From the NCBI GenBank assembly GCA_016788495.1, contig JAEUOM010000026.1, positions 1 through 42,126 on the forward strand: a DNA stretch of 42,126 nucleotides, written 5' to 3'. The notes under the pieces were generated by a model. That model saw only the letters and a program-made list of their open reading frames with translations, did not search any database and had not been told where the DNA came from. The DNA is from Accumulibacter sp. Its GTDB lineage: Bacteria > Pseudomonadota > Gammaproteobacteria > Burkholderiales > Rhodocyclaceae. Made by a program: the position numbers and the translations under genes. Within the stretch, counting starts at the first letter, position 1, and each line of letters opens with the position of its first letter. Of this stretch, positions 1-8,641 are shown in pieces.

Positions 1-242
1 CGTGGCGGCGGCAACGAGCATGCCGGCGCCTACGGTGGCAGTACGGCCCGCGTTGGGGGGCGCCCGCGACGTTCCCTGGCGTCCGGTGTCGGATCAGTGG
101 CAATATCCGGTTCAAGCGGATGCATGGTGCCAAGCGCGTCCATTGCCGCGTCGTGCAAACTTCCTGCGAGGGAGATCGATTCCGCTTCGCGGAGCGGGTG
201 CAGTGCAGCAACCTGAAAGTCCATTTTCTGGAGGAAAGAACC

Positions 243-554
243 ATGAACATTTCAGCAATCAATCTGTCGGCTGCCGTGCTGGCGATGGCCTTTGGGTCCG
301 GTGCTTACGCGGTGACCTGTGTAGATGGCGTTCGTCGCGCCGAGTGTGAAACGGCGGCAGGCGTCGTCGAGGTCCGCAAGCCTGTCGAGCCCGTTCCGGT
401 GCGCGGCGTTGAGGTCGCGCCCGCCCGGGCGGTTGAAGTGGCTCCCGCCCGGGCGGTTGAAGTGGCTCCTGCGCGGGAGGCCGAGGTGCGCGACGCCGAG
501 GTGCGTACGGCAGCGGACTGTCGGATCGTTGACGGTCGGCGCGTCTGCCGCTGA
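243..554 (+). CDS. Small secreted repeat-containing protein of unknown function
   Basis: A 103-residue protein of unknown function. Residues 1 to about 23 form a signal peptide (charged-poor start, hydrophobic LSAAVLAMAFG, cleavage likely after AYA), so it is probably exported to the periplasm or beyond. The mature part has a CVDG...EC pair at the front and a DC...CR pair at the end, which could form disulfides. Between them lie three tandem copies of an eight-residue unit of the form VEVAPARA. The ATG at 243 is chosen because GGAGGAAAG sits just upstream and because it gives the signal peptide at once. It is followed by a terminator-like hairpin and converges with the nucleotidyltransferase gene. 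It may be unrelated to that operon. No family was recognised. Confidence 0.7.
   Translation: MNISAINLSAAVLAMAFGSGAYAVTCVDGVRRAECETAAGVVEVRKPVEPVPVRGVEVAPARAVEVAPARAVEVAPAREAEVRDAEVRTAADCRIVDGRRVCR
408..479 (+). repeat. Three tandem 24-bp repeats inside the small secreted protein gene
   Basis: Three head-to-tail 24-bp units start at 408, 432 and 456, each beginning GTTGA(A/G)GT and encoding VEVAPARA or VEVAPARE. Copies two and three are almost identical and copy one differs at a few third-codon positions. A partial, more diverged fourth unit (GCCGAGGTGCG) follows. Such in-frame 24-bp units can change copy number without a frameshift. Confidence 0.85.
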
Positions 555-589
555 GCAGCTTCGGGCTGGCCAACACCCGGCCGTTTCGT

Positions 590-615
590 GGGGCCCCGTG
601 CGGGCCCTTTCCTTG
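590..615 (+). terminator. Candidate rho-independent terminator after the small secreted protein gene
   Basis: A six-pair GC stem, GGGCCC (591-596) with GGGCCC (602-607), encloses a five-base loop (CGTGC) and is followed by TTTCCTT. It lies 36 bases after the stop of the 243-554 gene. The T tract is short, so termination efficiency is uncertain. Confidence 0.5.
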
Positions 616-796
616 CTCCGATCGCAGCAAAGCGAGCGTGCGCAGCGTCCGGTGACCGGCTCGCGTGGCCTCGGTCGTCCGCCAGGGGGACTGGAGCCCC
701 CGGGCCGCCCGGGTCCGTCGCGCGCCGTGCCAGGGCGGCGGTCATCCCGTCGGCGCAAGGCGCATCCGGCGTCAGCAGCGCGTCGGCAAGCCCCTC

Positions 797-1903
797 TCAG
801 TCGGCTCCGCGTTGCGCCGCCGGGCGCCAGCGCACTGCCTGCACGCTCTTGTGGCCGAGATGGCGCAGCAGCAGTCCGGGTGGCATGCGCAGCCACTGGT
901 AGCGGGCCAGGCCGAGGCGGACGGCGACCCGGCGGCCGATCGTCGGCGGCCGGTCGGGCAGTCGCGGCAGGGTGCAGCGCGGATAGAGCCAGTCCATCAG
1001 CCGCATCATGGCGATCGGCGGCGGGGACAGCGGCAGTCCGTCGGGTACCGGCGTCGCCAGCCAGCGATGGCAGTAGTGCAGGGCATACCACAACGGACGC
1101 TCGACGCCGTGTCGGCCGGCACGCGTCGCCAGTGCCAGCCAGTCTTCTGTCGACTGCAGGTGGGTCCGCAGGAGGCTGTCGATGTCGACCAGGTCGCGCA
1201 GGTTGTCGACCAGCTCGGAATCCTGGAAGAGATGGATGACGGCATGCAGAATCTGGTCGAGCGGATGCAGTACCAGGAAGCGCTGTCCGGCAACTTCCTG
1301 CAGGCCGGCGAAGAGCAGCGCGCGGTCGGGCCGCAGGCGACCGGTGACCGGGCTGATCGTGTGATGGAGGTCCACTTCCATCGGGTGCTCCGGAAAGCGC
1401 AGCGGCGGCAGTTCATGACTCCATTCCCGGTAGTAGCGGTCGGCGTAGTCGTCTACCGCCTGCGCCTCCCAGCCCGCGGCCAGCAGGGCCGCTTCGCTGC
1501 GTCGCAGGTCGTCGCGGCCGACCAGCAGGTCAACGTCGTTCGGCAGACGACCACGCGCCGTCGCGAGGTCCTGCAGGATATAGGCGCCGCCCTTGAGGAC
1601 GGCGACGCGTACGTCGGCTGGCAGCACGCGGTCCAGCGCGGCCAGCTCCATGCGCAGCAGGTGGACGCGGTACGCTGAATACACGATCGCCGAATCGAGA
1701 TGGCCGCGGACGCAGTCCGGAACGACAGCCAGATGCTCGGCGCGTGACTGGATGCGGTGGGCGAGCACCCCCAGCAGTCTTGCCCGGCGCGCCAGACGGA
1801 TCAAGGCATCCCAGTCGCTCAACTGCAGGTCGCGCACCCGTCCGGGCTCGCGCAGGAGCTGCAGCAGGTGGAACGGATTGGCGGCGGCGCGGTGATCGCT
1901 CAT
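797..1903 (-). CDS. Nucleotidyltransferase family protein (NTP_transf_5-like) of a PqqD/HprK-type cluster
   Basis: A 368-residue protein resembling the uncharacterised nucleotidyltransferase family found beside PqqD-like and HPr-kinase-like genes. Visible active-site elements are LKGG (residues 103-106), the metal-binding pair in NDVDLL (Asp123, Asp125) and a third acidic site in MEVDLHH (Asp178). These fit the polymerase-beta nucleotidyltransferase fold, which transfers a nucleotidyl group to a hydroxyl or phosphate. Its start codon overlaps the kinase stop codon (ATGA), so the two are translationally coupled. In some lasso-peptide clusters a related enzyme acts after an HPr-like kinase on the phosphorylated peptide; a similar sequential role here is inference. 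The substrate is unknown. Confidence 0.75.
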   Translation of the reverse strand: MSDHRAAANPFHLLQLLREPGRVRDLQLSDWDALIRLARRARLLGVLAHRIQSRAEHLAVVPDCVRGHLDSAIVYSAYRVHLLRMELAALDRVLPADVRVAVLKGGAYILQDLATARGRLPNDVDLLVGRDDLRRSEAALLAAGWEAQAVDDYADRYYREWSHELPPLRFPEHPMEVDLHHTISPVTGRLRPDRALLFAGLQEVAGQRFLVLHPLDQILHAVIHLFQDSELVDNLRDLVDIDSLLRTHLQSTEDWLALATRAGRHGVERPLWYALHYCHRWLATPVPDGLPLSPPPIAMMRLMDWLYPRCTLPRLPDRPPTIGRRVAVRLGLARYQWLRMPPGLLLRHLGHKSVQAVRWRPAAQRGAD

Positions 1904-2844
1904 GCGCCGTTCCGCGCTGCGGTCGAGTCGGCAAGCAACGATCGGACCGCTTCGATCGCGTCATCCAGGCGGCTGTACTCGAGCGCGAAAGCCGGGCAGT
2001 TCTCGATGACGTCGGCCACGGCGTTGAATGAGGTGGCGCCGAGCAACTCGTAATTGAAGCTGTTGAAGGCGAGGTTGGCGAAGGCCTGCTCAGCCGGCAG
2101 CCGGCGGAGGCTCAGGGTCGCCCCTTCGCGAAAGCTGGGAAAGATGACCAGTTGCGGGCGTGCTGGCAGCCGGCGGGCGTCGACACTTCCCTCGCCGGGA
2201 GCGAGGTGCGCCACGTCACCCTTGCGGGTGCCCCGGTAGACCGGGCCGAGGATGACTTCTTCGGCATAGTCGCGGATGATGTCGATCGAGCGGTTCTTCA
2301 GCGCCAGCGGCTTGAGCATCGGCCACAACTGGCCGCTGCGCGGACAGAGGACGCCGAATTCGTCGGACAGCAGGCGGAATCCGCGCAGCATCATCGCCGC
2401 CGTCAGCGTGCTCTTGCCGGAGCCGGGCGGTGCCGCCATGATGATGCCGCGGTCGGCAAGCGCGAGGGCGCCGGCATGCAGCAGGACGTGCTGGTTGAAG
2501 CGCTGCGCAAAGCACCAGTTGACCCCCCACTCGAAGTGTGCCAGCGCCTGCTCCTGGGGAAAGGGATCGAAGGGCTGGACACCGTCGATCAGGAAACGGG
2601 ACTGCGGACGCAGGTAGGCGCGTACTCCCCTGCCGCGGCGGACCTGGGTATGGAAGTCGGCGAAGGCGGCGTCGACCAGCGCAAAGGCGCCATAGACGCG
2701 CTGCAGGTCGGTGACGAAGCCACCGAGGTCGGATCCGACGCGCACCACCGCTGCGCCATAGTCGAGCGCGAGCGAAGCACTGGCAAGACGCTGGCGGAGG
2801 ATGACGGGAGATAGGTTGCGCAGGCGGAGCGGCTCGGCAGTCAT
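1900..2844 (-). CDS. HPr-kinase-related kinase (HprK-rel-A type)
   Basis: A 314-residue protein with an HPr kinase/phosphorylase-like core. Landmarks are His123 in LLHAGAL, a P-loop APPGSGKST at residues 138-146 and the acidic GFRLLSDE at 155-162. They match the order His, Walker A, Asp seen in HprK. It lacks the N-terminal HprK domain, and no HPr gene is nearby, so sugar-transport control is unlikely. It starts by ATGA overlap with the PqqD-like gene and ends by ATGA overlap with the nucleotidyltransferase. Bioinformatic family definitions group such kinases with a PqqD-like partner (the 'HPr-rel-A' set), but I know of no proven substrate. The serine-ending small protein encoded first in the operon is the obvious candidate (inference). 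Confidence 0.82.
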   Translation of the reverse strand: MTAEPLRLRNLSPVILRQRLASASLALDYGAAVVRVGSDLGGFVTDLQRVYGAFALVDAAFADFHTQVRRGRGVRAYLRPQSRFLIDGVQPFDPFPQEQALAHFEWGVNWCFAQRFNQHVLLHAGALALADRGIIMAAPPGSGKSTLTAAMMLRGFRLLSDEFGVLCPRSGQLWPMLKPLALKNRSIDIIRDYAEEVILGPVYRGTRKGDVAHLAPGEGSVDARRLPARPQLVIFPSFREGATLSLRRLPAEQAFANLAFNSFNYELLGATSFNAVADVIENCPAFALEYSRLDDAIEAVRSLLADSTAARNGA

Positions 2845-3092
2845 CCGCCAAGCATGCCCATCTCCTGCAAAGAACGCAACACCTGGCGGATTTCGTTGGT
2901 GTCGGTATCGACTTCGAGTTCGTCGCGCAGAAAGCGCAGCGCCCGGCTCAGGGGCAGCGGCTGGTGGCCGTCGCCGATTTCGCTCAGCGCCTCGAAGATG
3001 ACCGCGGCGGCCGGTGTGAGGATGTGCGTCTGCCAGTTTCTCTGATCAAAAGCGACCGCACCTGCGCCTAGCCGGCGATAAAGGGGATGCAT
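2841..3092 (-). CDS. PqqD-like peptide-binding protein (HPr-rel-A type)
   Basis: An 83-residue protein with the pattern of PqqD family members: a short N-terminal strand region, PAAAVIFEALSEIG (typical of the helix after the beta wing) and a C-terminal helical part ending VLRSLQEMGML. PqqD-like domains are RiPP recognition elements that bind the leader of a peptide substrate and present it to a modifying enzyme. It lies between the putative precursor and the kinase and overlaps the kinase start by four bases, which suggests it delivers the peptide to that kinase. The ATG at 3092 is the only good start; no strong Shine-Dalgarno sequence is visible. The gap to the precursor stop is 43 bases. 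Confidence 0.78.
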   Translation of the reverse strand: MHPLYRRLGAGAVAFDQRNWQTHILTPAAAVIFEALSEIGDGHQPLPLSRALRFLRDELEVDTDTNEIRQVLRSLQEMGMLGG

Positions 3093-3135
3093 CGGACTGC
3101 GAACGCGCGGCTTCGGACAGGCTTCAGGTGAAGGG

Positions 3136-3525
3136 CTACGAAATCAGGTTGGTTTTCGGATCCGCATACGGCCCGTTCGGGTTGACCGAGTTCCAGCATG
3201 ACGCGTGCGCCACCGGCCGTGGCTGGACGCCGGTGTTGTCGTACACCAGATAGTTGCCTTCGGGCGTGCCGTCCGGGAAGACGTTGGGATTGGCGGGCTT
3301 GTATTCCCGGACCCATTGGTCGGTCGGTTTGGGGCCGGCCGGATCGAGATACGGCGGAATCGCAGTGGTGCCGTTCGCGATCAGACCCTTCTCCACGCAG
3401 GCGTGCACGCTGCTGGCGGCCACCGCCCTGCCGGTGGATGGCAAAACGAAGATCGCCGGCACGGCCGCGGCCTTCTTGAGCAGCTTGCGCCGCTGCTCGG
3501 TTCTCTCGCTTGAGGTCTCTGACAT
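3136..3525 (-). CDS. Tat-type secreted small protein ending in Ser; candidate substrate of the kinase operon
   Basis: A 129-residue protein with no recognised family. Residues 10-38 look like a Tat signal: an RR-K-L-L-K motif at residues 12-17, a hydrophobic AAAVPAIFVLP and a cleavage-like AVAAS. The mature part has only two cysteines (Cys43, Cys110), is rich in Pro, Asn and Gly, and ends DPKTNLIS with a C-terminal serine (Ser129). Start ATG 3525 is preceded by AAGGAAAG at good spacing. It is the first gene after a perfect sigma-54 promoter element and is followed by PqqD-like, kinase and nucleotidyltransferase genes. A small leader-bearing protein in that position is what a tailored peptide precursor would look like. 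That is inference; it could also be an ordinary secreted protein. Confidence 0.72.
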   Translation of the reverse strand: MSETSSERTEQRRKLLKKAAAVPAIFVLPSTGRAVAASSVHACVEKGLIANGTTAIPPYLDPAGPKPTDQWVREYKPANPNVFPDGTPEGNYLVYDNTGVQPRPVAHASCWNSVNPNGPYADPKTNLIS

Positions 3526-3683
3526 GTGCTTTCCTTGGTATCGATTTCGGCCTGAGCAACATCATTTTAGACGGTCCGGATCGACGATGCTTGCCCAATA
3601 CATCACGCTTCGTCGGGAAAGTCCGCAATGACGGTCTCTGTGGCGTCGCCGCCGGTGACCCCTGCCTTTCTTGCTCTATTCAA

Positions 3684-3698
3684 GCAAGTTATGTGCCA
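3684..3698 (-). promoter_or_regulatory. Sigma-54 promoter element for the precursor/PqqD/kinase operon
   Basis: Read on the minus strand it is TGGCAC-ATAAC-TTGC, a perfect -24/-12 match (GG and GC separated by ten bases). The predicted start is near 3672, giving a leader of about 147 bases before the ATG at 3525. No TGT-N10-ACA NifA site lies upstream, so another enhancer-binding protein is likely to activate it. Confidence 0.75.
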
Positions 3699-3786
3699 CC
3701 ACCTTTCGAGAAAAACAATATTGCAGTAAATCATTGTCGTAGCATGCCATGTTCCGATCGCAGCCCGTATCGACAGCGGGAAGTGT

Positions 3787-3807
3787 AAAAAAAACCGACA
3801 CTTGTCG
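3787..3807 (-). terminator. Candidate terminator for map-glnD
   Basis: On the minus strand a short stem CGAC-AAGT-GTCG (3807-3796) is followed by G and eight T residues (3794-3787). It lies about 215 bases beyond the glnD stop. The stem has only four pairs, so this is a weak candidate. Confidence 0.4.
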
Positions 3808-4021
3808 TCGTCGTTCCCTCGCTGCCCGGCGCGCTGCGCAGGCGGTCACCGGTTGGCGCGTCGCGTGCACGCGCGCTGGCAACACAGTGCGAGCAGGCCG
3901 GGAAGGGCGCCACGAGTCAAGGAGAGCCCGGAACGGCGGGGACCGTCGAGCAGCAGGCGGGTGGCGGAGCGGTCACGCAACGGATTGGCTGACGACTCGC
4001 CGTCCACCGCCGCGCGCTGCT

Positions 4022-6604
4022 TCAGGGCTTCAGACGTTCGATCAGCTCGGTTTCCAGCCTGATGCGGCTGGCCGTCTCGCGCAGGTCGCCGCCGCTGATC
4101 AGGAACGTATCCTCGACGCGCTCGCCGAGGGTGGAAATCTTCGCCGTATGCAGGTTGGCGCCATGCGCCGCCAGGGTCAGGGCGATCGTATACAGCAGCC
4201 CGGGACGATCGGTAGCGCTGACCGAAAGGACGTAATGAGCGCCTTTCTCGTCTTCCTCGATGGTCACCAGCGGCTGCACCGGGAAGTGCCTCACCTGCCG
4301 GGACAGCCGCCCGCTGCCCGGGCCTTCCGGCGGCCCTGGCCGGCGCAGGCGGTCGCTCAGTTCGTGCTCGACATAGCTGATCATGTCGCGATCGCTGCCG
4401 CGGTCGCCGAGGTCGAGCAGCATGAAGGTGTCCAGCGCGTAACCATGTCGTGTGGTGTGGATCTTGGCATCGACGATGGTGTATCCGGAGCGGCTGAAGA
4501 AGCCAACCAGGCGCGCAAACAGGTCGCGCTGGTCACGGGTGAACACCAGTACCTCGAGACCTTCGCCCTGCGGATTCAGGCGTGCCTTGACCAAGGGCTC
4601 CTCGCGACCGATCCGGTAGTACAGGGCGCGTGTGTGCCAGGCGATCTCTTCCGCCGAATGGCGCATGAAGTACACGGCATCGAGCTGCTTCCACAGCCGC
4701 TGGTGAACGGAGTCGGGCAGCGCAAAGTAGCGCAGCAGCCGCACAGCGTGCTGCTGGCGCTCTTCGATCAGCCCTTGCCGGACCGGTGCCTGGCCGCCGT
4801 CGAGCAGGGTCCGGCAGGTACTCCTGAACAGCTGCTCGAGCAGTTGGCCCTTCCAGGTGTTCCACACTTTCGGACTGGTGCCGCGAATGTCGGCGACGGT
4901 GAACAGATAGAGGGCAACCAGCCGCCTCTCGCCGCCGACCGTCGCGGCGAAGGCGCCAACCACCTCCGGATCGGCGATATCCTGTTTCTGGGCAACGCTC
5001 GACATCAGCAGGTGATGCCGTACCAACCAGACGACCAGCTCACCGTCCTCGGCGGCGACGCCGTGCGCAGCGCAGAACTCGGCGGCGTCGACCGCGCCGA
5101 GTTCCGAGTGGTCACCGCCGCGTCCCTTGGCGATGTCGTGGAACAGGGCCGCGACGTAGAGCACCCATTGCCGCGGGAAATCGCTCATCAGCTCGCTGCA
5201 CAGCGGATACTCGTGGGTGAACTCGTCGGAGAGAAAACGGCGCAGGTTGCGCAGCACGTGCAGGGTGTGCTGGTCAACGGTGTAAACGTGGAACAGGTCG
5301 TGCTGCATCTGGCCGACGATCTTGCCGAAGTTCGGCAGATAGCGACCGAGCAGGCCGAACTGGTTCATCCGCCGGAGTTCGTGCAGCACGCCGCGCGGCT
5401 GCTGCAGGATGCTGAGGAAGCAGCGCCGGTTGTCGACACTGCGGCGGAATTCGTCATCGATCAGCGTCCGGGCATGCCACAGGGCGCGCAACGTGCGCGC
5501 CGTCATTCCCTGCAGGTCGGCATGCTGCTGCATCAGCAGGAATGCTTCGAGTAGCGCCGCCGGCCTTCTCTGGAAAACGTCGTCGGCGACGACATCGAGC
5601 AACTCGTGTGTCTTCCGGAAGCGTTGATTGATCGGCGATGGTTCCTGTTCCGCCGGTGGCGAGATCGCGGCGCCAATGTTCTGCAGCAGGATGGTGTTGA
5701 GCTGCGTCACCATCTTCGCCGTGCGGTAGTACTGCTGCATCAGCCGCTCGCTGGCCAGACGGGTCGCGGTCGGCACGAAACCCATTCGGCCGGCGAGCGC
5801 CGTCTGATGATCGAAGAGCAGGCGGTCCTCACGCCTGCCGACGTGCAGGTGCAGGTGGCAGCGCAGACGCTGCAGGAAAGTGAGGCTGCGCAGCAGTTGC
5901 TCTTCCTCGTCGCGGGTCACGAAACCGTGCCGTGCGAGATCCTCCCAGGAGTCGCCGAAGCCGGCAGCGCGCGTGATCCAGAGAATCGTTTGCAGATCGC
6001 GCAGGCCGCCCGGAGCTTCCTTGCAGTTGGGTTCCAGACTGTAGGGCGAGTCTTGGTAGCGGCGGTGGCGCTCCTCCTGTTCCATCCGCTTGGCATCGAA
6101 GAAGCTCTCTGCGTCGAGCCCTTCGCGAAGCTGCCGGCAGACTTCCGCGAACAGCGTGCCGTCGCCGGCCAGCAGGCGGGCTTCAAGCAGGGCGGTGCAG
6201 ATCGTCAGGTCGCCGGCAGCGGCTTGTGCGCACTCGGCGACCGTGCGCACGCTGGGCGCGATCTCGAGGCCGATGTCGTAGAACAGCGCGACCGCGAACT
6301 CCACCCGGCTGGTCAGCTCCAGGTCCGGGGTTGTCGGCAGCAAGAGCAGGATATCGACGTCGGAAGCGGGGTAGAGCTCACCGCGGCCGTAACCGCCGAC
6401 GGCCAGCAGTGCCAGCTCCGGCGGCAGGGACAGCGCCTGCCAGAGGTCGCCGAGCACTGCGTCGACCAGAGCACAGCGCGCCTGCAGCAGCTCTGGCGCG
6501 TCTTCGTTGCCGAGAAAGCTCTGCCGCAGACCGGACTGGCCTGCACGCAGCCGTGACCTGCAACGCTCGACCAGAGCCTGGCGACCGGTCTCGGCAATGA
6601 TCAT
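4022..6604 (-). CDS. glnD: Bifunctional PII uridylyltransferase/uridylyl-removing enzyme
   Basis: An 860-residue GlnD (Escherichia coli 890), the glutamine sensor that uridylylates PII proteins when nitrogen is scarce and removes UMP when glutamine is high. The N-terminal nucleotidyltransferase shows [15 protein letters not shown] with the metal pair Asp82/Asp84. A glutamine-synthetase-adenylyltransferase-type helical part with [13 protein letters not shown] follows, then an HD domain ([14 protein letters not shown]). Two ACT domains end the protein ([28 protein letters not shown]). The start at 6604 overlaps the map stop (ATGA) and gives the usual N-terminus; an upstream in-frame ATG at 6700 would lie inside map and is rejected. 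Its product helps set the signal that reaches the nif genes 20 kb away, although the genes are not co-transcribed. Confidence 0.96.
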   Translation of the reverse strand: MIIAETGRQALVERCRSRLRAGQSGLRQSFLGNEDAPELLQARCALVDAVLGDLWQALSLPPELALLAVGGYGRGELYPASDVDILLLLPTTPDLELTSRVEFAVALFYDIGLEIAPSVRTVAECAQAAAGDLTICTALLEARLLAGDGTLFAEVCRQLREGLDAESFFDAKRMEQEERHRRYQDSPYSLEPNCKEAPGGLRDLQTILWITRAAGFGDSWEDLARHGFVTRDEEEQLLRSLTFLQRLRCHLHLHVGRREDRLLFDHQTALAGRMGFVPTATRLASERLMQQYYRTAKMVTQLNTILLQNIGAAISPPAEQEPSPINQRFRKTHELLDVVADDVFQRRPAALLEAFLLMQQHADLQGMTARTLRALWHARTLIDDEFRRSVDNRRCFLSILQQPRGVLHELRRMNQFGLLGRYLPNFGKIVGQMQHDLFHVYTVDQHTLHVLRNLRRFLSDEFTHEYPLCSELMSDFPRQWVLYVAALFHDIAKGRGGDHSELGAVDAAEFCAAHGVAAEDGELVVWLVRHHLLMSSVAQKQDIADPEVVGAFAATVGGERRLVALYLFTVADIRGTSPKVWNTWKGQLLEQLFRSTCRTLLDGGQAPVRQGLIEERQQHAVRLLRYFALPDSVHQRLWKQLDAVYFMRHSAEEIAWHTRALYYRIGREEPLVKARLNPQGEGLEVLVFTRDQRDLFARLVGFFSRSGYTIVDAKIHTTRHGYALDTFMLLDLGDRGSDRDMISYVEHELSDRLRRPGPPEGPGSGRLSRQVRHFPVQPLVTIEEDEKGAHYVLSVSATDRPGLLYTIALTLAAHGANLHTAKISTLGERVEDTFLISGGDLRETASRIRLETELIERLKP

Positions 6605-7410
6605 CCGGATTGACCGATCCAGCCCGGCGGCGGTGGCGTCGCTGGCGAAACGGTGAGGACCTCGTAGCCGCTTTCGGTGACCAGGACGGTGTGCTCCCAC
6701 TGAGCGGAGAGGCTGTGGTCCTTGGTGACGATCGTCCAGCCATCGGCCATTGTCTTGACGGCGGCCTTGCCGGCATTGATCATCGGCTCGATGGTGAAGA
6801 TCATTCCGGCTTCAAGTGTCATGCCGGTGTGCGGGCGGCCGTAGTGCAGAACCTGCGGTTCCTCGTGAAACCTGGCGCCGATGCCGTGGCCGCAGAACTC
6901 GCGTACCACCGAGTAGCCGCTCTGCTCCGCATGCTTCTGGATCGCGTGGCCGATGTCGCCGAGATGTGCACCGGCGCGTACCTGGACGATGCCGAGCCAC
7001 AGGCACTCGAAGCTCACCACGCACAGTCGTCGGGCCTGCAGCGAGGTTTCGCCGATCTGGAACATGCGGCTGCTGTCGCCGTGATAACCGTCGCTGATCA
7101 CCGTGATGTCGAGATTGACGATGTCGCCGTTGCGCAGCGGTCGCTCGCCCGGCACCCCGTGGCAGACCTGATGGTTGATCGAGGCACAGATCGAATTGGG
7201 ATAGGGCTGGTAGCCCGGTGGCGCGTAGTTGAGGGGAGCGGGAATGCACCCCTGGACCCCGACGATGTAATCGTGGCAGAGGCGGTCGAGTTCGGCGGTG
7301 GTGACGCCCGCACGCACGTGTGCCGTGACGTAGTCGAGCACTTCAGCCGTGAGCCGGCCGGCGACGCGCATCTTGGCTATTTCCTGCGGGGTCTTGCGGA
7401 TGACGCTCAT
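6601..7410 (-). CDS. map: Type I methionine aminopeptidase
   Basis: A 269-residue MetAP that removes the initiator methionine from new proteins. The five metal ligands of the pita-bread fold are recognisable in context: Asp in VNLDITV, Asp in GDSSRMF, His in [12 protein letters not shown], Glu in TIEPM and Glu near WEHTVLVTE. The ATG at 7410 begins [11 protein letters not shown], the usual start of the family; the in-frame ATG at 7473 falls on the promoter -35 and is rejected. The Shine-Dalgarno sequence is weak. It sits divergently from rpsB, a common arrangement in proteobacteria, and is coupled to glnD downstream by a four-base overlap. Confidence 0.96.
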   Translation of the reverse strand: MSVIRKTPQEIAKMRVAGRLTAEVLDYVTAHVRAGVTTAELDRLCHDYIVGVQGCIPAPLNYAPPGYQPYPNSICASINHQVCHGVPGERPLRNGDIVNLDITVISDGYHGDSSRMFQIGETSLQARRLCVVSFECLWLGIVQVRAGAHLGDIGHAIQKHAEQSGYSVVREFCGHGIGARFHEEPQVLHYGRPHTGMTLEAGMIFTIEPMINAGKAAVKTMADGWTIVTKDHSLSAQWEHTVLVTESGYEVLTVSPATPPPPGWIGQSG

Positions 7411-7444
7411 GCTTGTCGCTCGGTGGCGGGATCGGGAGGAGCGA

Positions 7445-7473
7445 AGGATAAAGGAAGCGGCCTGCTTAGGCAA
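7445..7473 (-). promoter_or_regulatory. Sigma-70-type promoter for map-glnD
   Basis: On the minus strand, -35 TTGCCT (7473-7468), a 17-base spacer and -10 TATCCT (7450-7445). Predicted start near 7438, about 28 bases before the map ATG. Confidence 0.5.
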
Positions 7474-7541
7474 TTTGCCCGATCAACGGGGAATCGTTGC
7501 CGGCGATGCAGAAAAACCCGCTTTCGCTGTGCTTCACCGAA

Positions 7542-7571
7542 TTGAAATCATCCTCGTCTTGGTGGTACCAT
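7542..7571 (+). promoter_or_regulatory. Sigma-70-type promoter for rpsB-tsf
   Basis: -35 TTGAAA (7542-7547), an 18-base spacer and -10 TACCAT (7566-7571) preceded by TGG. The leader to the rpsB ATG would be about 180 bases, typical of rpsB genes. Confidence 0.5.
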
Positions 7572-7759
7572 CCTCGGCCTTTGCTGGCCCGTGCCGGCGA
7601 GGATGGAAGTGCGTGCCGTTAGCGGTACGCCCGGGTGGCCGAGGTGGCCAGCCCCAATACGCACATCCGCCTGTTCAAGGGTGTCTGCCGCGAAGCTGAT
7701 GAGGGCAGGCTGTAGCTGGGCGGATGGTGGTCCAACCCTGATAGAGAAAGCCAAGATCC

Positions 7760-8503
7760 ATGTCTACAACGATGCGCCAGATGCTCGAGGCCGGTGTTCA
7801 TTTCGGTCATCAGACACGCTTCTGGAACCCCAAGATGGCGCCGTACATTTTCGGCGCGCGCAACAAGATTCACATCGTCAACCTCGAGCAGACGCTGGCC
7901 AAGTATAACGAAGCGATGAGCTTCGTGCGCAAGCTGTCGGCCAACAAGGGGACGATCCTCTTCGTCGGCACCAAGCGCCAGGCGCGCGAAATCATGTCCG
8001 AAGAGGCGACTCGCTGCGCTTCCCCGTATGTCGACCAGCGCTGGCTGGGCGGCATGCTGACCAACTTCAAGACCATCAAGCAGTCGCTCAAGCGGCTGAA
8101 GGAGCTGGAGCTGATGTGCGAGGACGGTTCTCTCGACCGGCTTGGCAAGAAAGAGGCGCTGATGCTGACGCGCGAGCTGGACAAGATGCACAAGTCGATC
8201 GGCGGCATCAAGGACATGGCTGCGCTGCCCGATGCGCTGTTCGTCATTGACGTCGGTTATCACAAGATCGCCATCACCGAGGCAGTCAAGCTGGGTATCC
8301 CCGTGGTCGCGGTGGTTGACACCAACCACTCGCCCGATGGCGTGGACTACGTCATCCCCGGCAACGACGACTCGTCGCGCGCCATCCGCCTCTACGCCCG
8401 CGGTGTTGCCGATGCCGTGCTCGAAGGCCGCAGCCAGTTCGTCGAGGAACTGGTCGATGTCGTCGCCGGGGACGAGTTCTTCGAGGAAGAGGCGGGCGAC
8501 TGA
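7760..8503 (+). CDS. rpsB: 30S ribosomal protein S2
   Basis: A 247-residue S2 (E. coli 241), the last-assembling protein of the small subunit, needed for S1 binding. Diagnostic stretches are [19 protein letters not shown] near the N-terminus, [22 protein letters not shown] and [26 protein letters not shown]. The start at 7760 fits the family N-terminus and has a modest purine-rich GAGAAAG upstream. It is the first gene of the long operon and is separated from tsf by 138 bases, where many bacteria control the S2/EF-Ts ratio. No clear terminator is visible in that gap. Confidence 0.98.
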   Translation: MSTTMRQMLEAGVHFGHQTRFWNPKMAPYIFGARNKIHIVNLEQTLAKYNEAMSFVRKLSANKGTILFVGTKRQAREIMSEEATRCASPYVDQRWLGGMLTNFKTIKQSLKRLKELELMCEDGSLDRLGKKEALMLTRELDKMHKSIGGIKDMAALPDALFVIDVGYHKIAITEAVKLGIPVVAVVDTNHSPDGVDYVIPGNDDSSRAIRLYARGVADAVLEGRSQFVEELVDVVAGDEFFEEEAGD

Positions 8504-8641
8504 TCGTGCCGAAAGGCCCTGCCAGCGGCAGTCCGTGCCGGGTGGCCGGTGCGCTCGCGGCGGCACGGCTGCGGGTGCTGTCACTGTACTGGATGACGGG
8601 TGCTGCGGCCAGCCGGCCGGCGCCTGCAAGTGGAGAAAGAA

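Larger units (their letters stand above)
3526..4021. other. Intergenic region between glnD and the precursor gene
   Basis: This 496-base gap holds no convincing gene on either strand. It is visibly richer in A and T around 3540-3570 and 3670-3800 than its surroundings. It contains the sigma-54 element at 3684-3698, a T-tract terminator candidate for glnD at 3787-3807, and a perfect inverted repeat AAGTGT-N11-ACACTT at 3781-3803. That repeat overlaps the terminator and lies about 120 bases upstream of the predicted sigma-54 start. I see nothing else in 3810-4021. Confidence 0.6.
7411..7759. other. Divergent map/rpsB control region
   Basis: A 349-base gap between the starts of map and rpsB with no gene. 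It contains back-to-back sigma-70-type promoters (7445-7473 on minus, 7542-7571 on plus) and an rpsB leader of about 180 bases. Ribosomal protein S2 leaders are often structured and autoregulated. This one is GC-rich with possible pairings (for example GGGTGGCCGAGGTGGCC), but I cannot define a known motif. Confidence 0.55.

Noticed and set aside
1-242. Open frames covering the left edge, for example 2-349
   Set aside because: The frame overlaps the start of the better-supported secreted protein, has no recognisable domain and reads as GC-rich noise; a truncated upstream gene cannot be excluded.
3784-3800. TGT-N11-ACA upstream of the precursor operon's sigma-54 element as a NifA site
   Set aside because: The spacing is eleven, not ten, and the inside is an A8 run; NifA sites need ten. 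A homopolymer error could make it ten, so it is worth rechecking in raw reads, but it is not called.
3749-5554. A 601-codon plus-strand frame opposite glnD
   Set aside because: Antisense to the conserved HD and ACT parts of GlnD, with no recognisable domain.
8504-8641. Attenuator or terminator between rpsB and tsf
   Set aside because: The gap is GC-rich with several possible pairings, but no stem followed by a T tract and no known motif could be identified by eye.
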